Positions 37,500-46,998 are shown, counted from the first letter of the stretch. The stretch: DNA of 64,000 nucleotides from Janthinobacterium lividum (GCF_011601275.1 NZ_JAAOLY010000003.1:1-64000); one strand, 5' to 3'. Numbers and translations are program-made. The notes: generated from the letters alone by a model not told the origin.

Positions 37500-38492
37500 A
37501 TGCCTACCTTTCCTGCTTCCGCCCCCTTGACCATCGCCGTGATCGCCTTTGACGGCATGACGCCATTCCACTTGTCCGTGCCTTGTCTCGTGTTTGGCGC
37601 CCAGACCGACGAGGCCGATCTGCCGCCTTTCCACGTGCGCGTCTGCGCCGCCGACCCCGTGCCCTTGCGCACGGCGGCCGGCTTCGGCATCACGCCCGAG
37701 TTCGGCCTGGAAGGACTGGAAGGCGCCGACATCGTCATCATGCCGGCCTGGCACGACGATTGCCGCGACGCGGCGCTATCCCTGGTCGACGCGCTGCGGG
37801 CGGCCAGCGCGCGCGGCGCGCGCATGGTGGGCCTGTGCCTGGGCGCGTTTCCCCTGGCGCAGGCGGGCTTGTTGGACGGCAAGAGCGCAGCCACGCACTG
37901 GGGCATGGCCGAGCGTCTCGCGGCCCGCTATCCCAAGGTCAAGGTGGACCGCGAAGTGCTGTACGTGGACGATGGCGCCGTGCTGACGTCGGCCGGCGTG
38001 GCCGCCGGTCTCGACTGCTGCCTGTATCTGCTGCGCCAGCTGGCGGGCGCCGAGGTGGCCAACCGCGTGGCGCGCCGGCTGCTCGTGGCGCCGCACCGCC
38101 AGGGCGGGCAGGCGCAATTCATCGAGCGCCCGCTGCCCGTGTCCGGCAGCGAAGGGCGCTTTGCCGAGGTGCTGGCCTGCGTGACGGCCAGGCTGGGCCA
38201 GGCGCACAGCATCGACGCGCTGGCCGAACGGGCCGCCATGAGCCGGCGCAATTTCACGCGCCATTTCCGCCAAGCGACGGGCACCTCGTTCAAGCAGTGG
38301 CTGCTGAACCAGCGCCTCGCGCATGCGCAAGGCTTGCTGGAAAAGAGCGCCGCCTCGATCGATGTCGTCGCGCAGGAGGCCGGCTTCGGCACGGCCCTGT
38401 CGCTGCGCCAGCATTTCCGGGCGCACTTGCAGACGTCGCCGTCGGCGTATCGCAAGCTGTTCCGGCAGCGCTCGGCCGATGGTGTGGCCTGA
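37500..38492 (+). CDS. GlxA-type AraC regulator with DJ-1/PfpI domain
   Basis: Transcription regulator of 330 residues: DJ-1/PfpI-like domain at residues 1-190 (GLCLGAFPLAQAGLLDG holds the nucleophile-elbow cysteine) and two AraC helix-turn-helix motifs at about 225-325 (SIDALAERAAMSRRNFTRHF and AQEAGFGTALSLRQHF). Divergent from the isochorismatase-like gene. There is no Shine-Dalgarno sequence; TAAAAT lies only 7-12 bases before the ATG, and GGCCCGA/TCGGGCC inverted repeats flank it, so the message could be leaderless. Confidence 0.88.
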   Translation: MPTFPASAPLTIAVIAFDGMTPFHLSVPCLVFGAQTDEADLPPFHVRVCAADPVPLRTAAGFGITPEFGLEGLEGADIVIMPAWHDDCRDAALSLVDALRAASARGARMVGLCLGAFPLAQAGLLDGKSAATHWGMAERLAARYPKVKVDREVLYVDDGAVLTSAGVAAGLDCCLYLLRQLAGAEVANRVARRLLVAPHRQGGQAQFIERPLPVSGSEGRFAEVLACVTARLGQAHSIDALAERAAMSRRNFTRHFRQATGTSFKQWLLNQRLAHAQGLLEKSAASIDVVAQEAGFGTALSLRQHFRAHLQTSPSAYRKLFRQRSADGVA

Positions 38493-38604
38493 GTCCGGAC
38501 ACGGCCCTTCTTGTTGTTAATTAATAAAGTGCATTTCTAGTTGTGCTGGGGTAATATTCACGCGGATTTTATATATTGACATTACCCAGCCGAAAGAGAC
38601 GCGC

Positions 38605-39513
38605 TTGAAAAACCTATTTCCATTTCCCATCACTGTATTGGCCTTCTTCCTGTTCTCAAACACGGCGCTTGCCCAGACAGGCAAGGACTGCACCGCCATC
38701 GTCCAGTCCGCACAAGACGCGGCAGACAGGGCGGACTGGGTGATCGATGGCGATGTCGTCGATGTCGTGCGCATGCATTCCGACCCTGAGCGTCTTCATG
38801 TCAGCATTGACAATGCCAAGGTTGAATACGAGCTTGAGCGTTCACCCCGTTTCTTCAGTGCCATGTTGATCGCCGATACGTGTCTTTCAGAAAGCGCAAT
38901 ACCCGTGCGGGGTAAGGCCGCCGCCAGTCAGCTCGTCGGCAAGCGCATGCGCTTTTATGGCACAAAATTGACAGCAGGCGGGGGACGCCGCTTTTTCTTC
39001 GTGCAAGCCGTCGCCCCGGCCATGCCTGCCATTGCCGTGGTGCGCAAGGAATATACTGATAAAAAACAGCTGCCTATCGCTGCGCCGTTCGATGCGCAGG
39101 GCTGGACCCGGGCACGCTCGGTAGATGGCGGTTTTTCAGTGGACATGCCCGGCCCTTTTTCCGATATGACGAAGGGCGGTGCCGGGCAAGCGGCGTTCAT
39201 GCTGCGTGGAACCGATCATCATGGCTCCACGTTCATGGCTGTGTTTGAACGGTCCGGTCCTGGTTCGAGTATGGGCGCAACGTTTGACGAGGCATATTTC
39301 AAGCCGAATGCCAATGTCACCAAGTTCAAGGGCGCCGATGCCGTCATCACGCAGGGGACTTTACCTGAAAGCAATGGCGCAAAAATCACGCATGGACTGT
39401 GGTTCCGGGTGCCTGGTGGAACGTATATGTTGAGCATCATTGCCGACAAGGAGCATGACGCGCAGTCGCTCGCATCCCGACAGCGATTCTTCCAGTCATT
39501 GACCTTTGAATAG
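38605..39513 (+). CDS. Exported protein of unknown function
   Basis: 302 residues with a clear signal peptide (residues 1-22, ending in ALAQ). Two parts can be seen: residues 25-140 with two Cys, and a C-terminal part (about 155-302) starting GWTRARSVDGGFSVDMPGPF, which resembles a domain of surface proteins that fold as a small beta-sandwich, but I cannot name it. The start is TTG, preceded by AAAGAGA. An interrupted inverted repeat CTGGGGTAAT...ATTACCCAG lies upstream at 38546-38589. The 3' end overlaps the convergent gene by 18 bases. Confidence 0.6.
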   Translation: MKNLFPFPITVLAFFLFSNTALAQTGKDCTAIVQSAQDAADRADWVIDGDVVDVVRMHSDPERLHVSIDNAKVEYELERSPRFFSAMLIADTCLSESAIPVRGKAAASQLVGKRMRFYGTKLTAGGGRRFFFVQAVAPAMPAIAVVRKEYTDKKQLPIAAPFDAQGWTRARSVDGGFSVDMPGPFSDMTKGGAGQAAFMLRGTDHHGSTFMAVFERSGPGSSMGATFDEAYFKPNANVTKFKGADAVITQGTLPESNGAKITHGLWFRVPGGTYMLSIIADKEHDAQSLASRQRFFQSLTFE

Positions 39514-40401
39514 CATCGTCGCCGGGTCCCGGTTGCCGTTGGGCAGCTTCGCGCTGACGGCGATTTGCCGCGCGATGAAGGCGGCCGGCGCGAAGGCGTA
39601 GCGTTCCTGGAACGAGACGGTTTCCGCGCTCATCAGTTCGGCATACGTCTGCATCAGGGTTGAGGCGGAAAGATGCTTGCCTTGTTCCAGATAGGTGTCG
39701 ATGGCGGCCAGCAGCACGGGGTAATCGGCATTTTCCTTGCTGCCGCCAAAGTTGAACGACAATTGCCCGCAGGCGCGCCAGATGGGGTCTGGCTCCCCCT
39801 CCGGCACAGGCTGCGTGCGCAGCCATTGCAAGGCCTTGAACGGGGGGCCGCCAAATGACGGTGGCGCAATGATGGCCTGGATGGCCACCTTGACGGCATC
39901 ATCGGTTCTTCCCATGCGCACATACTGTCCATGCAGCAGCACCAGCGCATCCGTATATTCGGGCACGATGTCCAGCGCCGCTTCCAGCAGCGCGATGGCC
40001 GCGTCAGGCTTGCGCTGCGCAATCAATTCCTTGGCCTCAAGGAACGCGGCGCGCGGTGAGGCGGGGTCGTCGGCCAGCGATGGCGTGGCGACGTACTCGT
40101 CTTCCGCTCTTGCGTAGGCTGACAGAAACGCCGCCAGGCTGGAAAAGTGGGGCTGGATGCGCCACTCGTCGTGCCACGTTTCGACGACGATCGGTTCCGC
40201 CGCTTCGCGGCCGATGGGCCAGTACAGGCCGAAGGTGTCGCCATTGCCCAGCGCGCCCTCGGCGAACGGGGTGAAGCCTAGCGGCGGATACGCAGTCGTG
40301 TGTTGCCAGTCTTGTTCGACCGAGATGTGGGCGAGGTTTGCAGGTAGTTGCATGGAAGTTGCAGAGGATAAAATGCCAGTGTAGAGCAAGAGCGCGTCCA
40401 C
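39496..40401 (-). CDS. TPR-like protein of unknown function
   Basis: 301 residues, apparently cytosolic. Residues 110-190 look like helix-turn-helix TPR pairs (AAFLEAKELIAQRKPDAAIA, ALVLLHGQYVRMGRTDDAVK). The N-terminal part (GDTFGLYWPIGREAAEPIV) resembles the start of SMI1/KNR4-like domains, but weakly. The GTG start has AGGGA at good spacing; the ATG at 40353 is an alternative with a poorer site. Function unknown. Confidence 0.6.
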   Translation of the reverse strand: MDALLLYTGILSSATSMQLPANLAHISVEQDWQHTTAYPPLGFTPFAEGALGNGDTFGLYWPIGREAAEPIVVETWHDEWRIQPHFSSLAAFLSAYARAEDEYVATPSLADDPASPRAAFLEAKELIAQRKPDAAIALLEAALDIVPEYTDALVLLHGQYVRMGRTDDAVKVAIQAIIAPPSFGGPPFKALQWLRTQPVPEGEPDPIWRACGQLSFNFGGSKENADYPVLLAAIDTYLEQGKHLSASTLMQTYAELMSAETVSFQERYAFAPAAFIARQIAVSAKLPNGNRDPATMLFKGQ

Positions 40402-40442
40402 TGGCGTTCCCTGTCACGGCAAGTTGGCAGGGGCAAGGCCCT

Positions 40443-41009
40443 TCAGTCGCGTTCCGGCACCGGCACGTTGAAGCCGTTCAAGGTGGTCGAGACCAGCGCG
40501 TACAGGCCCACCAGGTAGATTAGTTCGTTAGTCCCGTGCTGGCCAAAGGTGGCCAGCGCCAGGCGGTACAGCGGCTCCGGCAAGGTGCCGCCGCCGCTGA
40601 GCGCGTAAGCCAGGTCGTAGGCGATGCTCTCGTGCTGGTCCAGGTCGACGGGCTTGACATCGGCCACCAAGGTGGCCAGGCGCTCGGCCGACATGCCTTC
40701 ACGCTCCGCGACGGCGATATGGGCGTAGATTTCATAGGCGGCGTTGTAGCGTGCGCCGACCACCAGGATGGCAATCTGGCGCACCTTGTCGGGCAAGGTG
40801 GCGTTGGCCGTCATGGCCAGGGTCAGGTTCCAGATGGCCTTGCCGATGGCCGGTTCGTGCAGCCACGGATTCCACGGTCCCATCAGGGCGCCGTCTTCGC
40901 GCACGGCGATGAAATCGTTGAAATTGCTGCTGATGCCTTTGCGCATATCGTCATACAGCGGCTTTTGTTCGGGTGTCAGGTCTTGTGGAGCGATCAGGGG
41001 AAGGCGCAT
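40443..41009 (-). CDS. Carboxymuconolactone decarboxylase-family protein
   Basis: 188-residue all-helical protein of the AhpD/CMD family. The central part (VRQIAILVVGARYNAAYEIYAHIAVAE) matches the family, but the CxxC active site of AhpD peroxidases is absent, so it is more likely a decarboxylase-like or unknown enzyme. AAGGAG precedes the ATG. It appears to be a single gene. Confidence 0.78.
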   Translation of the reverse strand: MRLPLIAPQDLTPEQKPLYDDMRKGISSNFNDFIAVREDGALMGPWNPWLHEPAIGKAIWNLTLAMTANATLPDKVRQIAILVVGARYNAAYEIYAHIAVAEREGMSAERLATLVADVKPVDLDQHESIAYDLAYALSGGGTLPEPLYRLALATFGQHGTNELIYLVGLYALVSTTLNGFNVPVPERD

Positions 41010-41100
41010 GCAAACTCCTTGCTGGGGTGGTGGCCGGCGGGACGCCGGAGCCAGCAGCCAGTATAGCCAGCATGGCTGGCGGCGCCCGTTCGCTGCGCGC

Positions 41101-41448
41101 CTATTTGCGCGGCTCGTGTATCCGGAATTTCCTGACGATACCAGCCTGGTCGAACATGACGGCCACTTCGCGCGTGCCTTTTTCGCCCAGCAGGGGGAGC
41201 AGGCGTGTCACTTTCGGCGCTTGCAGCTGGTTCTTGTAGACCCAGACTTCATAGCCGGGATCGAAGCTGACGACGGTGGCGTTGCCCAGGGCTGCGTCGA
41301 GGTCGAGGCGGGTGGTCTTGCCCACCTTGATGTTCTGATAGATGGCGCCATTGTCCGGCGCGCGGTTGACCTTGTATTCACTGGCGGTGCACATGGCCAC
41401 GGCCAGGCCCGCGAGGCAGGAAGCTGCCAGTTTTATCAATGTGTTCAT
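41101..41448 (-). CDS. Small exported protein, BamE/SmpA-like
   Basis: 115 residues, with a signal peptide ending around AMC/TAS and a possible lipobox (VAMC). The mature part has the short beta-strand pattern of BamE-like domains (LDAALGNATVVSFDPGYEVWVYKN). Role not known; it is too short to assign as BamE itself. GGGAGT precedes the ATG. Confidence 0.55.
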   Translation of the reverse strand: MNTLIKLAASCLAGLAVAMCTASEYKVNRAPDNGAIYQNIKVGKTTRLDLDAALGNATVVSFDPGYEVWVYKNQLQAPKVTRLLPLLGEKGTREVAVMFDQAGIVRKFRIHEPRK

Positions 41449-41596
41449 ACGGACTCCCAGTGTGCATCACTGCTTCCAATCTCAGAGGGGACGGGCGTGA
41501 TGTCAGGAGAGGAGTGTGCTTGCGAAGCCAGCAATGTGCTACAAGATTATACAAAGGTGCATAAAACGGTGCCTTTGGTGCCGGCAGCCGGTACTT

Positions 41597-42097
41597 TTAT
41601 CGGCTCTGCAATACGTCGGTCGACAGCGCCAGGGTTTCCTTGATTTCCTCCATCACCACATAGCTTTTCGATTGCGCGGCGCCGGGCAGCTGCAGCAGCA
41701 TGTCGCCCAGCAATTTGCGGTACTCGGCCATTTCATGGATGCGCGCCTTGATCAGGTAATCGAAGTCGCCCGACACCAGGTGACATTCCTGCACCTCGGG
41801 AATTTGCAACACTTCGCGGCGGAATTGCTCGAAGGCGGACGCGGATTTTTGATTGAGCGTAATCTCTACAAAGACGAGCAGCTTGGCCCCCAGCGCGGCC
41901 GGGTTCACCTTGGCATGGTAGCCCGTGATGACGCCGTCGCGCTCCATGCGCTTGACCCGCTCGATGCAGGGCGTGATGGACAGGCCCACCTGTTCACCGA
42001 GGTCTTTCATCGAGATGCGGCCATCCTGTTGCAGGATGCGCAGGATGTGGCGATCCAGCTTGTCGAGGCCACGTGCCGATTCTTTAAGGATTCTCAT
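41597..42097 (-). CDS. Lrp/AsnC-family regulator of dadA-alr
   Basis: 166-residue feast/famine regulator: N-terminal helix-turn-helix (SMKDLGEQVGLSITPCIERV, residues 29-48) and C-terminal RAM domain that binds an amino acid. Divergent from dadA with a 106-base AT-rich spacer, the same arrangement as dadR/lrp in other proteobacteria, so it probably activates dadA-alr in response to alanine. No clear Shine-Dalgarno site. The effector is inferred, not seen. Confidence 0.85.
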   Translation of the reverse strand: MRILKESARGLDKLDRHILRILQQDGRISMKDLGEQVGLSITPCIERVKRMERDGVITGYHAKVNPAALGAKLLVFVEITLNQKSASAFEQFRREVLQIPEVQECHLVSGDFDYLIKARIHEMAEYRKLLGDMLLQLPGAAQSKSYVVMEEIKETLALSTDVLQSR

Positions 42098-42203
42098 GAT
42101 TTATTGCTGAATATCTCGATTTATACGTGAACAAATACTGGCTCTTTCCCAATATGATAGCGGTTAATCTGGCGTCAGCCTAAAAAAATATAATGAGGAA
42201 ACT

Positions 42204-43493
42204 ATGCGTATCGTGATTCTGGGTAGCGGCGTCATCGGCGTCACCAGTGCTTACTATCTGGCCAAGGCAGGACATGAGGTGACCGTCATCGACCGCCAGC
42301 CTGGCCCGGCACTGGAAACCAGCTTCGCGAATGCGGGGCAAATCTCGCCCGGCTACGCTTCGCCATGGGCTGCGCCCGGTATTCCCTTGAAAGCCGTGAA
42401 ATGGATGATGCAGCGCCACGCGCCCCTGGCCATCTCGCTCGACGGCAGCGCCGCCCAGCTCAAATGGATGTGGCAGATGTTGCGTAATTGCACACCGGAA
42501 GCGTATGCCGTGAACAAGGAACGCATGGTGCGCCTGGCCGAATACAGCCGCGACTGCTTCAAGGTCTTGCGCGCCGAGGCGGGCATCACCTACGAAGGCC
42601 GCCAGCAAGGCACGATGCAATTGTTCCGCACTGAAAAGCAATACAACGACGCCGCAAAAGATATCGAAGTGTTGAAAGACGCCGGCGTGCCGTACGAAGT
42701 ACTGCAGCGCAACGAACTGTCGCGTGCCGAGCCGGCCCTGGAAGCCGTCAAGGATAAGCTGTTCGGCGGCTTGCGCCTGCCCAACGATGAAACGGGTGAT
42801 TGCCAGCTGTTTACCACGCGCCTGTCCGAGATGGCCGTGGCGCTGGGCGTGAAGTTCCGTTACGGCGTATCGATCGACGCGCTGCTGACGCAGGGCGATG
42901 AAATCGCCGGCGTGCAATGCGGCGCGGAAATCGTCAAGGCCGATTCCTATGTGGTGGCCCTCGGTTCCTACTCGACGGGCTTCATGAAGCCGCTGCTGGA
43001 CATTCCCGTGTATCCGTTGAAGGGCTATTCGATCACCGTGCCTATCGTCAACGCGTCCAAGGCGCCCGTGTCGACCATCCTCGATGAAACTTATAAAATT
43101 GCCGTCACCCGTTTCGACGACCGCATCCGCGTGGGCGGCATGGCGGAAATCGCCGGCTACAACCTGAACCTGAACCCGCGCCGCCGCGAGACCCTGGAAA
43201 TGGTCGTCAACGACCTGTTCCCCGGCGGCGGCAACACGGCCGAAGCGACATTCTGGACGGGCTTGCGTCCGATGACGCCGGACGGCACGCCTATCGTTGG
43301 CCGCACGCCGCTGCGCAACCTGTTCCTGAACACGGGCCACGGCACCCTGGGCTGGACCATGTCCTGCGGCTCTGCACAGTTGCTGGCCGACCTGATGTCG
43401 TCGAAGAAACCGGCCATCCTGGCCGACGACCTGTCCGTCAGCCGCTACAGCGGCGCGCAGGGCCATGGCAAACTGCAACACGCGGCGGCCTGA
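42204..43493 (+). CDS. dadA: D-amino acid dehydrogenase small subunit
   Basis: FAD-dependent enzyme, peripheral to the inner membrane, that oxidises D-alanine to pyruvate and passes electrons to quinones. The FAD motif is at the very start ([19 protein letters not shown]) and the closing FAD contact is [15 protein letters not shown]. The 429-residue length is standard. GAGGAA precedes the ATG. Operon with alr, one base downstream. Confidence 0.94.
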   Translation: MRIVILGSGVIGVTSAYYLAKAGHEVTVIDRQPGPALETSFANAGQISPGYASPWAAPGIPLKAVKWMMQRHAPLAISLDGSAAQLKWMWQMLRNCTPEAYAVNKERMVRLAEYSRDCFKVLRAEAGITYEGRQQGTMQLFRTEKQYNDAAKDIEVLKDAGVPYEVLQRNELSRAEPALEAVKDKLFGGLRLPNDETGDCQLFTTRLSEMAVALGVKFRYGVSIDALLTQGDEIAGVQCGAEIVKADSYVVALGSYSTGFMKPLLDIPVYPLKGYSITVPIVNASKAPVSTILDETYKIAVTRFDDRIRVGGMAEIAGYNLNLNPRRRETLEMVVNDLFPGGGNTAEATFWTGLRPMTPDGTPIVGRTPLRNLFLNTGHGTLGWTMSCGSAQLLADLMSSKKPAILADDLSVSRYSGAQGHGKLQHAAA

Positions 43494-43494
43494 G

Positions 43495-44622
43495 ATGGCG
43501 GCCAGCATGCCTCCAAAGGAACGTAGCGGTGCCATTCTGACGGTGGACCTGGACGCCGTGCGTGCCAATTACCGCTTGCTGCGCGACAAGGCGCACCCGG
43601 CCGCCTGCTCGGCCGTCGTCAAGTCCGACGCGTATGGCCTGGGCGCCGCGCAAGTGGGCGCGGCCCTGTATGAGGAAGGTTGCCGGCATTTCTTCGTGGC
43701 GCACCTGGAAGAGGGCATCAGCCTGCGCCCGCACGTGGCGCCGGATGCCGACATCTTCGTGCTGCACGGCCCGCCCGTCGGCACGGAAGGCGAATTTACG
43801 GCCCATGGTTTGATTCCCGTGCTCAACAGCGAGCCGCAGGTGGCTGGCTGGCGCGCGCATGCGAAGGCGCTGGGCAAAACCTTGGAAGCGAATGTGCAGG
43901 TCGACACGGGCATGTCGCGCATGGGCCTGTCGCCGCAGGAAATCGACGCCTGGCTGCTGGATCCGCACTTTCTCGACGGCATCAAAGTGCGCTACCTCAT
44001 GAGCCACCTGGCTTGCGCCGACGAGCGCAGCAACCCGATGAATAGCGAGCAGCTGGCCCGCTTCATCACCATCCGCGCCCGTTTGCCGCAATACCGCGCC
44101 AGCCTGGCCAATTCCTCGGGCATCTTCTTGTCGCCCGATTATCACTTCGACCTGGTGCGCCCGGGAGCGGCACTGTACGGCATCGGGCCGCAGGGCGGCG
44201 AACCGAATCCTCTGCGCTCCGTGGTGCGCCTGCAAGGCAAGGTGCTGCAGACTCGCACCATTGCCGCCGGCGACCACGTCGGCTACAGCCGCCGCTACAC
44301 GGCCAGCGAGCCGCGCCAGGTGGCGACTGTTTCCGTCGGTTATGCCGATGGCTGGTTGCGCAGCATGAGCAACCAGGGCCTGGCCATCGTCGACGGCGTG
44401 AAAGTGCCGCAGATCGGCGCCATCTCGATGGATTCCATCACGCTCGACGTGAGCGCCATCGCCGAAGAGCGCGTGGCGCCGGGCAGCCTGGTCGACCTGA
44501 TCTGCGCCGAACACCCGGTCGACGCCGTGGCGGCCATGGCCAATACCATCGGCTACGAGGTGTTGACCAATTTGGGCGGACGCTACTACCGCGAATACCG
44601 GGGCTTGGCCGGCGCACGCTAA
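43495..44622 (+). CDS. dadX: Alanine racemase (catabolic)
   Basis: PLP enzyme that interconverts L- and D-alanine, supplying DadA. The PLP lysine is in AVVKSDAYGLG (near residue 40) and the catalytic tyrosine is in HVGYSRRYTA near residue 266. It is 375 residues long. The ATG is the first after the dadA stop (one base); another ATG four codons later is possible. The operon position behind dadA argues for the catabolic DadX role rather than a wall-building Alr. A strong terminator follows. Confidence 0.92.
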   Translation: MAASMPPKERSGAILTVDLDAVRANYRLLRDKAHPAACSAVVKSDAYGLGAAQVGAALYEEGCRHFFVAHLEEGISLRPHVAPDADIFVLHGPPVGTEGEFTAHGLIPVLNSEPQVAGWRAHAKALGKTLEANVQVDTGMSRMGLSPQEIDAWLLDPHFLDGIKVRYLMSHLACADERSNPMNSEQLARFITIRARLPQYRASLANSSGIFLSPDYHFDLVRPGAALYGIGPQGGEPNPLRSVVRLQGKVLQTRTIAAGDHVGYSRRYTASEPRQVATVSVGYADGWLRSMSNQGLAIVDGVKVPQIGAISMDSITLDVSAIAEERVAPGSLVDLICAEHPVDAVAAMANTIGYEVLTNLGGRYYREYRGLAGAR

Positions 44623-44652
44623 ACAGCGCGAAACCCATGATTGTGTGGCAAG

Positions 44653-44691
44653 ATAGCCCTGTAGTGAGCTTCACTCCAGGGCTATTCTTTT
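44653..44691 (+). terminator. Intrinsic terminator of the dadA-alr operon
   Basis: ATAGCCCTG and CAGGGCTAT form a 9-bp outer stem; AGTGA and TCACT form a 5-bp inner stem around a GCT loop, separated by one mismatch. TCTTTTA follows. Confidence 0.8.
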
Positions 44692-44710
44692 ACCAAGATC
44701 GGGGATTTAT

Positions 44711-45268
44711 ATGAGTCAATATAACGTTGCTATCATCGTCGGCAGCCTGCGCAAGGATTCCTTCAACCGCAAGCTGGCCGACGCCATCATCAAGCTGGCG
44801 CCGCCCGAATTTTCCTTCAAACACATCGAAATCGGCGACTTGCCGCTGTATAACCAGGATGACGATGGTGCGCAGGCCGAGCAGGTGCTGCGCCTGAAGT
44901 CGGATATTTCCGCTTCGCAAGCCTTGCTCTTCCTCACTCCCGAATACAACCGCTCGATCCCCGGCGTGCTGAAAAACGCCCTCGACCACGGTTCGCGTCC
45001 GTATGGCCAGAGCGTGTGGGGCGGCAAGCCGGGCGCCGTGCTCGGCGTGTCCGTCGGCGCCACGGGGACGGCCCTGGCGCAGCAGCATTTGCGCAATGTG
45101 CTCGCTTACCTCGACGTGCCGCTGCTGGGACAGCCTGAAATGTTTATTCAGGCCAAGGATGGCCTGTTTGACGAGCATGGCGGCATCGGCCCGGCCAGCC
45201 TCGGTTTCTTCCAGGGCTGGATGCAGCGCTACGTGGACTGGGTCCGCAAGCACGCGATCCACGCTTGA
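44711..45268 (+). CDS. NADPH-dependent FMN reductase
   Basis: 185-residue flavodoxin-like flavoprotein of the ChrR/azoreductase kind. The FMN phosphate loop is IVGSLRKDSFNRKLAD (residues 8-23), and FLTPEYNRSIPGVLKNALDH is the family's flavin-contacting region. It reduces quinones or other acceptors with NAD(P)H in the cytosol. It follows the dadA-alr terminator, so it has its own promoter, and is followed by an FNR-type box. Confidence 0.88.
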   Translation: MSQYNVAIIVGSLRKDSFNRKLADAIIKLAPPEFSFKHIEIGDLPLYNQDDDGAQAEQVLRLKSDISASQALLFLTPEYNRSIPGVLKNALDHGSRPYGQSVWGGKPGAVLGVSVGATGTALAQQHLRNVLAYLDVPLLGQPEMFIQAKDGLFDEHGGIGPASLGFFQGWMQRYVDWVRKHAIHA

Positions 45269-45276
45269 TTCGACGC

Positions 45277-45290
45277 TTGATGCAGATCAA
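45277..45290. promoter_or_regulatory. FNR/Anr-type box upstream of a diguanylate cyclase
   Basis: TTGAT-GCAG-ATCAA matches the FNR/Anr consensus TTGAT-N4-ATCAA exactly. It is centred about 101 bases before the predicted transcription start (TATAAT at 45373) of the downstream diguanylate cyclase gene. Confidence 0.65.
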
Positions 45291-45338
45291 AGCGGCAGCG
45301 TTCTGCGTTGCCGCTAGTATCTTTTCTTTGACCATGGA

Positions 45339-45360
45339 TGCCAATATTTCAATATTGGCA
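45339..45360. promoter_or_regulatory. Perfect 22-bp palindrome at the diguanylate cyclase promoter
   Basis: TGCCAATATT-TC-AATATTGGCA is a perfect inverted repeat, 12 bases before a TATAAT hexamer (45373-45378). It replaces a recognisable -35 element, so it may be the site of an activator or repressor. The family is unknown. Confidence 0.6.
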
Positions 45361-45423
45361 CGAGCGTCTCGGTATAATGCGCTCTTTCTTTAGCGCAATA
45401 CTTTCCAATTCCTTGCCGACTCC

Positions 45424-46998
45424 ATGTGGACTAAACCTGTTCTGCGCATGAATTTGCGCCGTTTGATCGTGCTCGTGGCCTTTGCCAGCGCCCTGGTGTC
45501 CCTCGCCAATACCTTCTATGCCAGCTACAGCGTGCAGCGTCAGTTGCTGATCGACACCACCCTGGAAGCGAACCACGCGTATGCGAGCAAGCTGGCCAGC
45601 ACGGCCGAGGATTTCTTGCAGTCGGCGCGCCAGCAACTGGCCTACAGCGCCGGCAGCCTGCCATCGCGCATGGGGGACGACGCCTGGCTGACGGACGAGG
45701 CGCAGCGCCTGCGCCTGCAAACGAACAGCTTCAATTCCGTGCTCATCGTCAATGCGGACGGCAAGGTGCTGGGCGTGTCGCCGGAAACCCTGGCCTTGAA
45801 AAACCGCACGCTCGATTCGGCCGGCGCCATCCAGGCGCTACGCGAGCGGCGACCGCTGGTGACGCAGCCGTACGTGTCCTCGGCCGGCAACCTGGTGGTC
45901 TTCATTTCGCATCCCATCCTTGGCAAGGATGGCCGCTACCTCGGTTATGTGGGCGGCAGCATCTACCTGAAACAGAAAAACATCCTGTACACCATGCTGG
46001 GCCAGCATTACTACCGCGACGGCTCCTACCTGTACGTGGTGGACCAGAACCGGCGCCTGCTGTACCACCCGGACCCCGAGCGCCTGGGCGACCTGGCCGG
46101 CAAGAATGACGTCATCGACAACATCATCGCGCAGCAGGGCGGCGGCAACCGGCGCATGCACAACAGCCTGGGCGTGGACATGCTGGCCGGCTACGCCGTC
46201 ATGCCGTCGACGGGCTGGGGCATCGTGGCGCAGCGTCCCACGGCCATGACCCTGGCCCCGCTGAACCAGCTGATGGCCGACACGGTATGGCATTCGCTGC
46301 CGATCGCCTTGCTGAGCCTGCCATTCATCTGGTGGCTGGCCAGCCTGATTTCGCGGCCCCTGATGCAGCTGGCCGACGGCGCGCGGCGCATGGATGCGCC
46401 CGGCACGACCGAGCACATCGCCGCCATCCGCGCCTGGTATGTGGAGGCGGCGCAGATCAAGAAAGCCTTGCTGAAGGGGTTGATGTTATTGCAGAACAAG
46501 ATCGGCAAATTGAAGACCGACGTGCAGACGGACCCGCTGACCGGCCTGTCGAACCGGCGCGGCATGGCGGCGGCGCTCGATGTCTGGCAGGCGCAGGCGC
46601 GGCCGTTTTCCGTCATCGCCATCGACATCGACCATTTCAAGCAAGTCAACGACCAGTGGGGCCATGCCGTGGGCGACGACGTCATCCTGCGCCTGGCGCA
46701 GCTGATGCGCGCCTGTTCGCGCGATGCCGACGTGCTGTGCCGCAATGGCGGCGATGAATTCATCATGCTCTTGCCCGACGCCGACCTGGACGCGGCCCTG
46801 CAGGTGGCCGAGCGCCTGCGCGCCAGGGTGGCCGCCGCCGTGATTCCCGGCGCGGGCCCCATCACGGTCTCGCTGGGCGTCGTGTCGTCGGAACAGGAGG
46901 CGGGCACCACGGACGCCGTGCTGCTGGCCGCCGATGCGGCACTGTACGTGGCCAAGGAAAACGGGCGCAATTGCGTGGGCATCACGGAACCGGCCTGA
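45424..46998 (+). CDS. Membrane diguanylate cyclase with Cache sensor
   Basis: Makes cyclic-di-GMP. One transmembrane segment at about residues 12-32, a periplasmic Cache sensor (about 35-285), a second transmembrane segment (about 290-310), a HAMP-like linker and a GGDEF domain (about 360-520). The active site GGDEF is canonical and RDAD, an RxxD inhibitory site, lies five residues before it. 524 residues. The upstream region holds an FNR-type box, a perfect palindrome and a TATAAT, so expression may depend on oxygen. Single gene. Confidence 0.88.
   Translation: MWTKPVLRMNLRRLIVLVAFASALVSLANTFYASYSVQRQLLIDTTLEANHAYASKLASTAEDFLQSARQQLAYSAGSLPSRMGDDAWLTDEAQRLRLQTNSFNSVLIVNADGKVLGVSPETLALKNRTLDSAGAIQALRERRPLVTQPYVSSAGNLVVFISHPILGKDGRYLGYVGGSIYLKQKNILYTMLGQHYYRDGSYLYVVDQNRRLLYHPDPERLGDLAGKNDVIDNIIAQQGGGNRRMHNSLGVDMLAGYAVMPSTGWGIVAQRPTAMTLAPLNQLMADTVWHSLPIALLSLPFIWWLASLISRPLMQLADGARRMDAPGTTEHIAAIRAWYVEAAQIKKALLKGLMLLQNKIGKLKTDVQTDPLTGLSNRRGMAAALDVWQAQARPFSVIAIDIDHFKQVNDQWGHAVGDDVILRLAQLMRACSRDADVLCRNGGDEFIMLLPDADLDAALQVAERLRARVAAAVIPGAGPITVSLGVVSSEQEAGTTDAVLLAADAALYVAKENGRNCVGITEPA

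Noticed and set aside
42189-42194. TATAAT directly before dadA
   Set aside because: Transcription from it would start after the GAGGAA ribosome site; it is probably chance in an AT-rich spacer.
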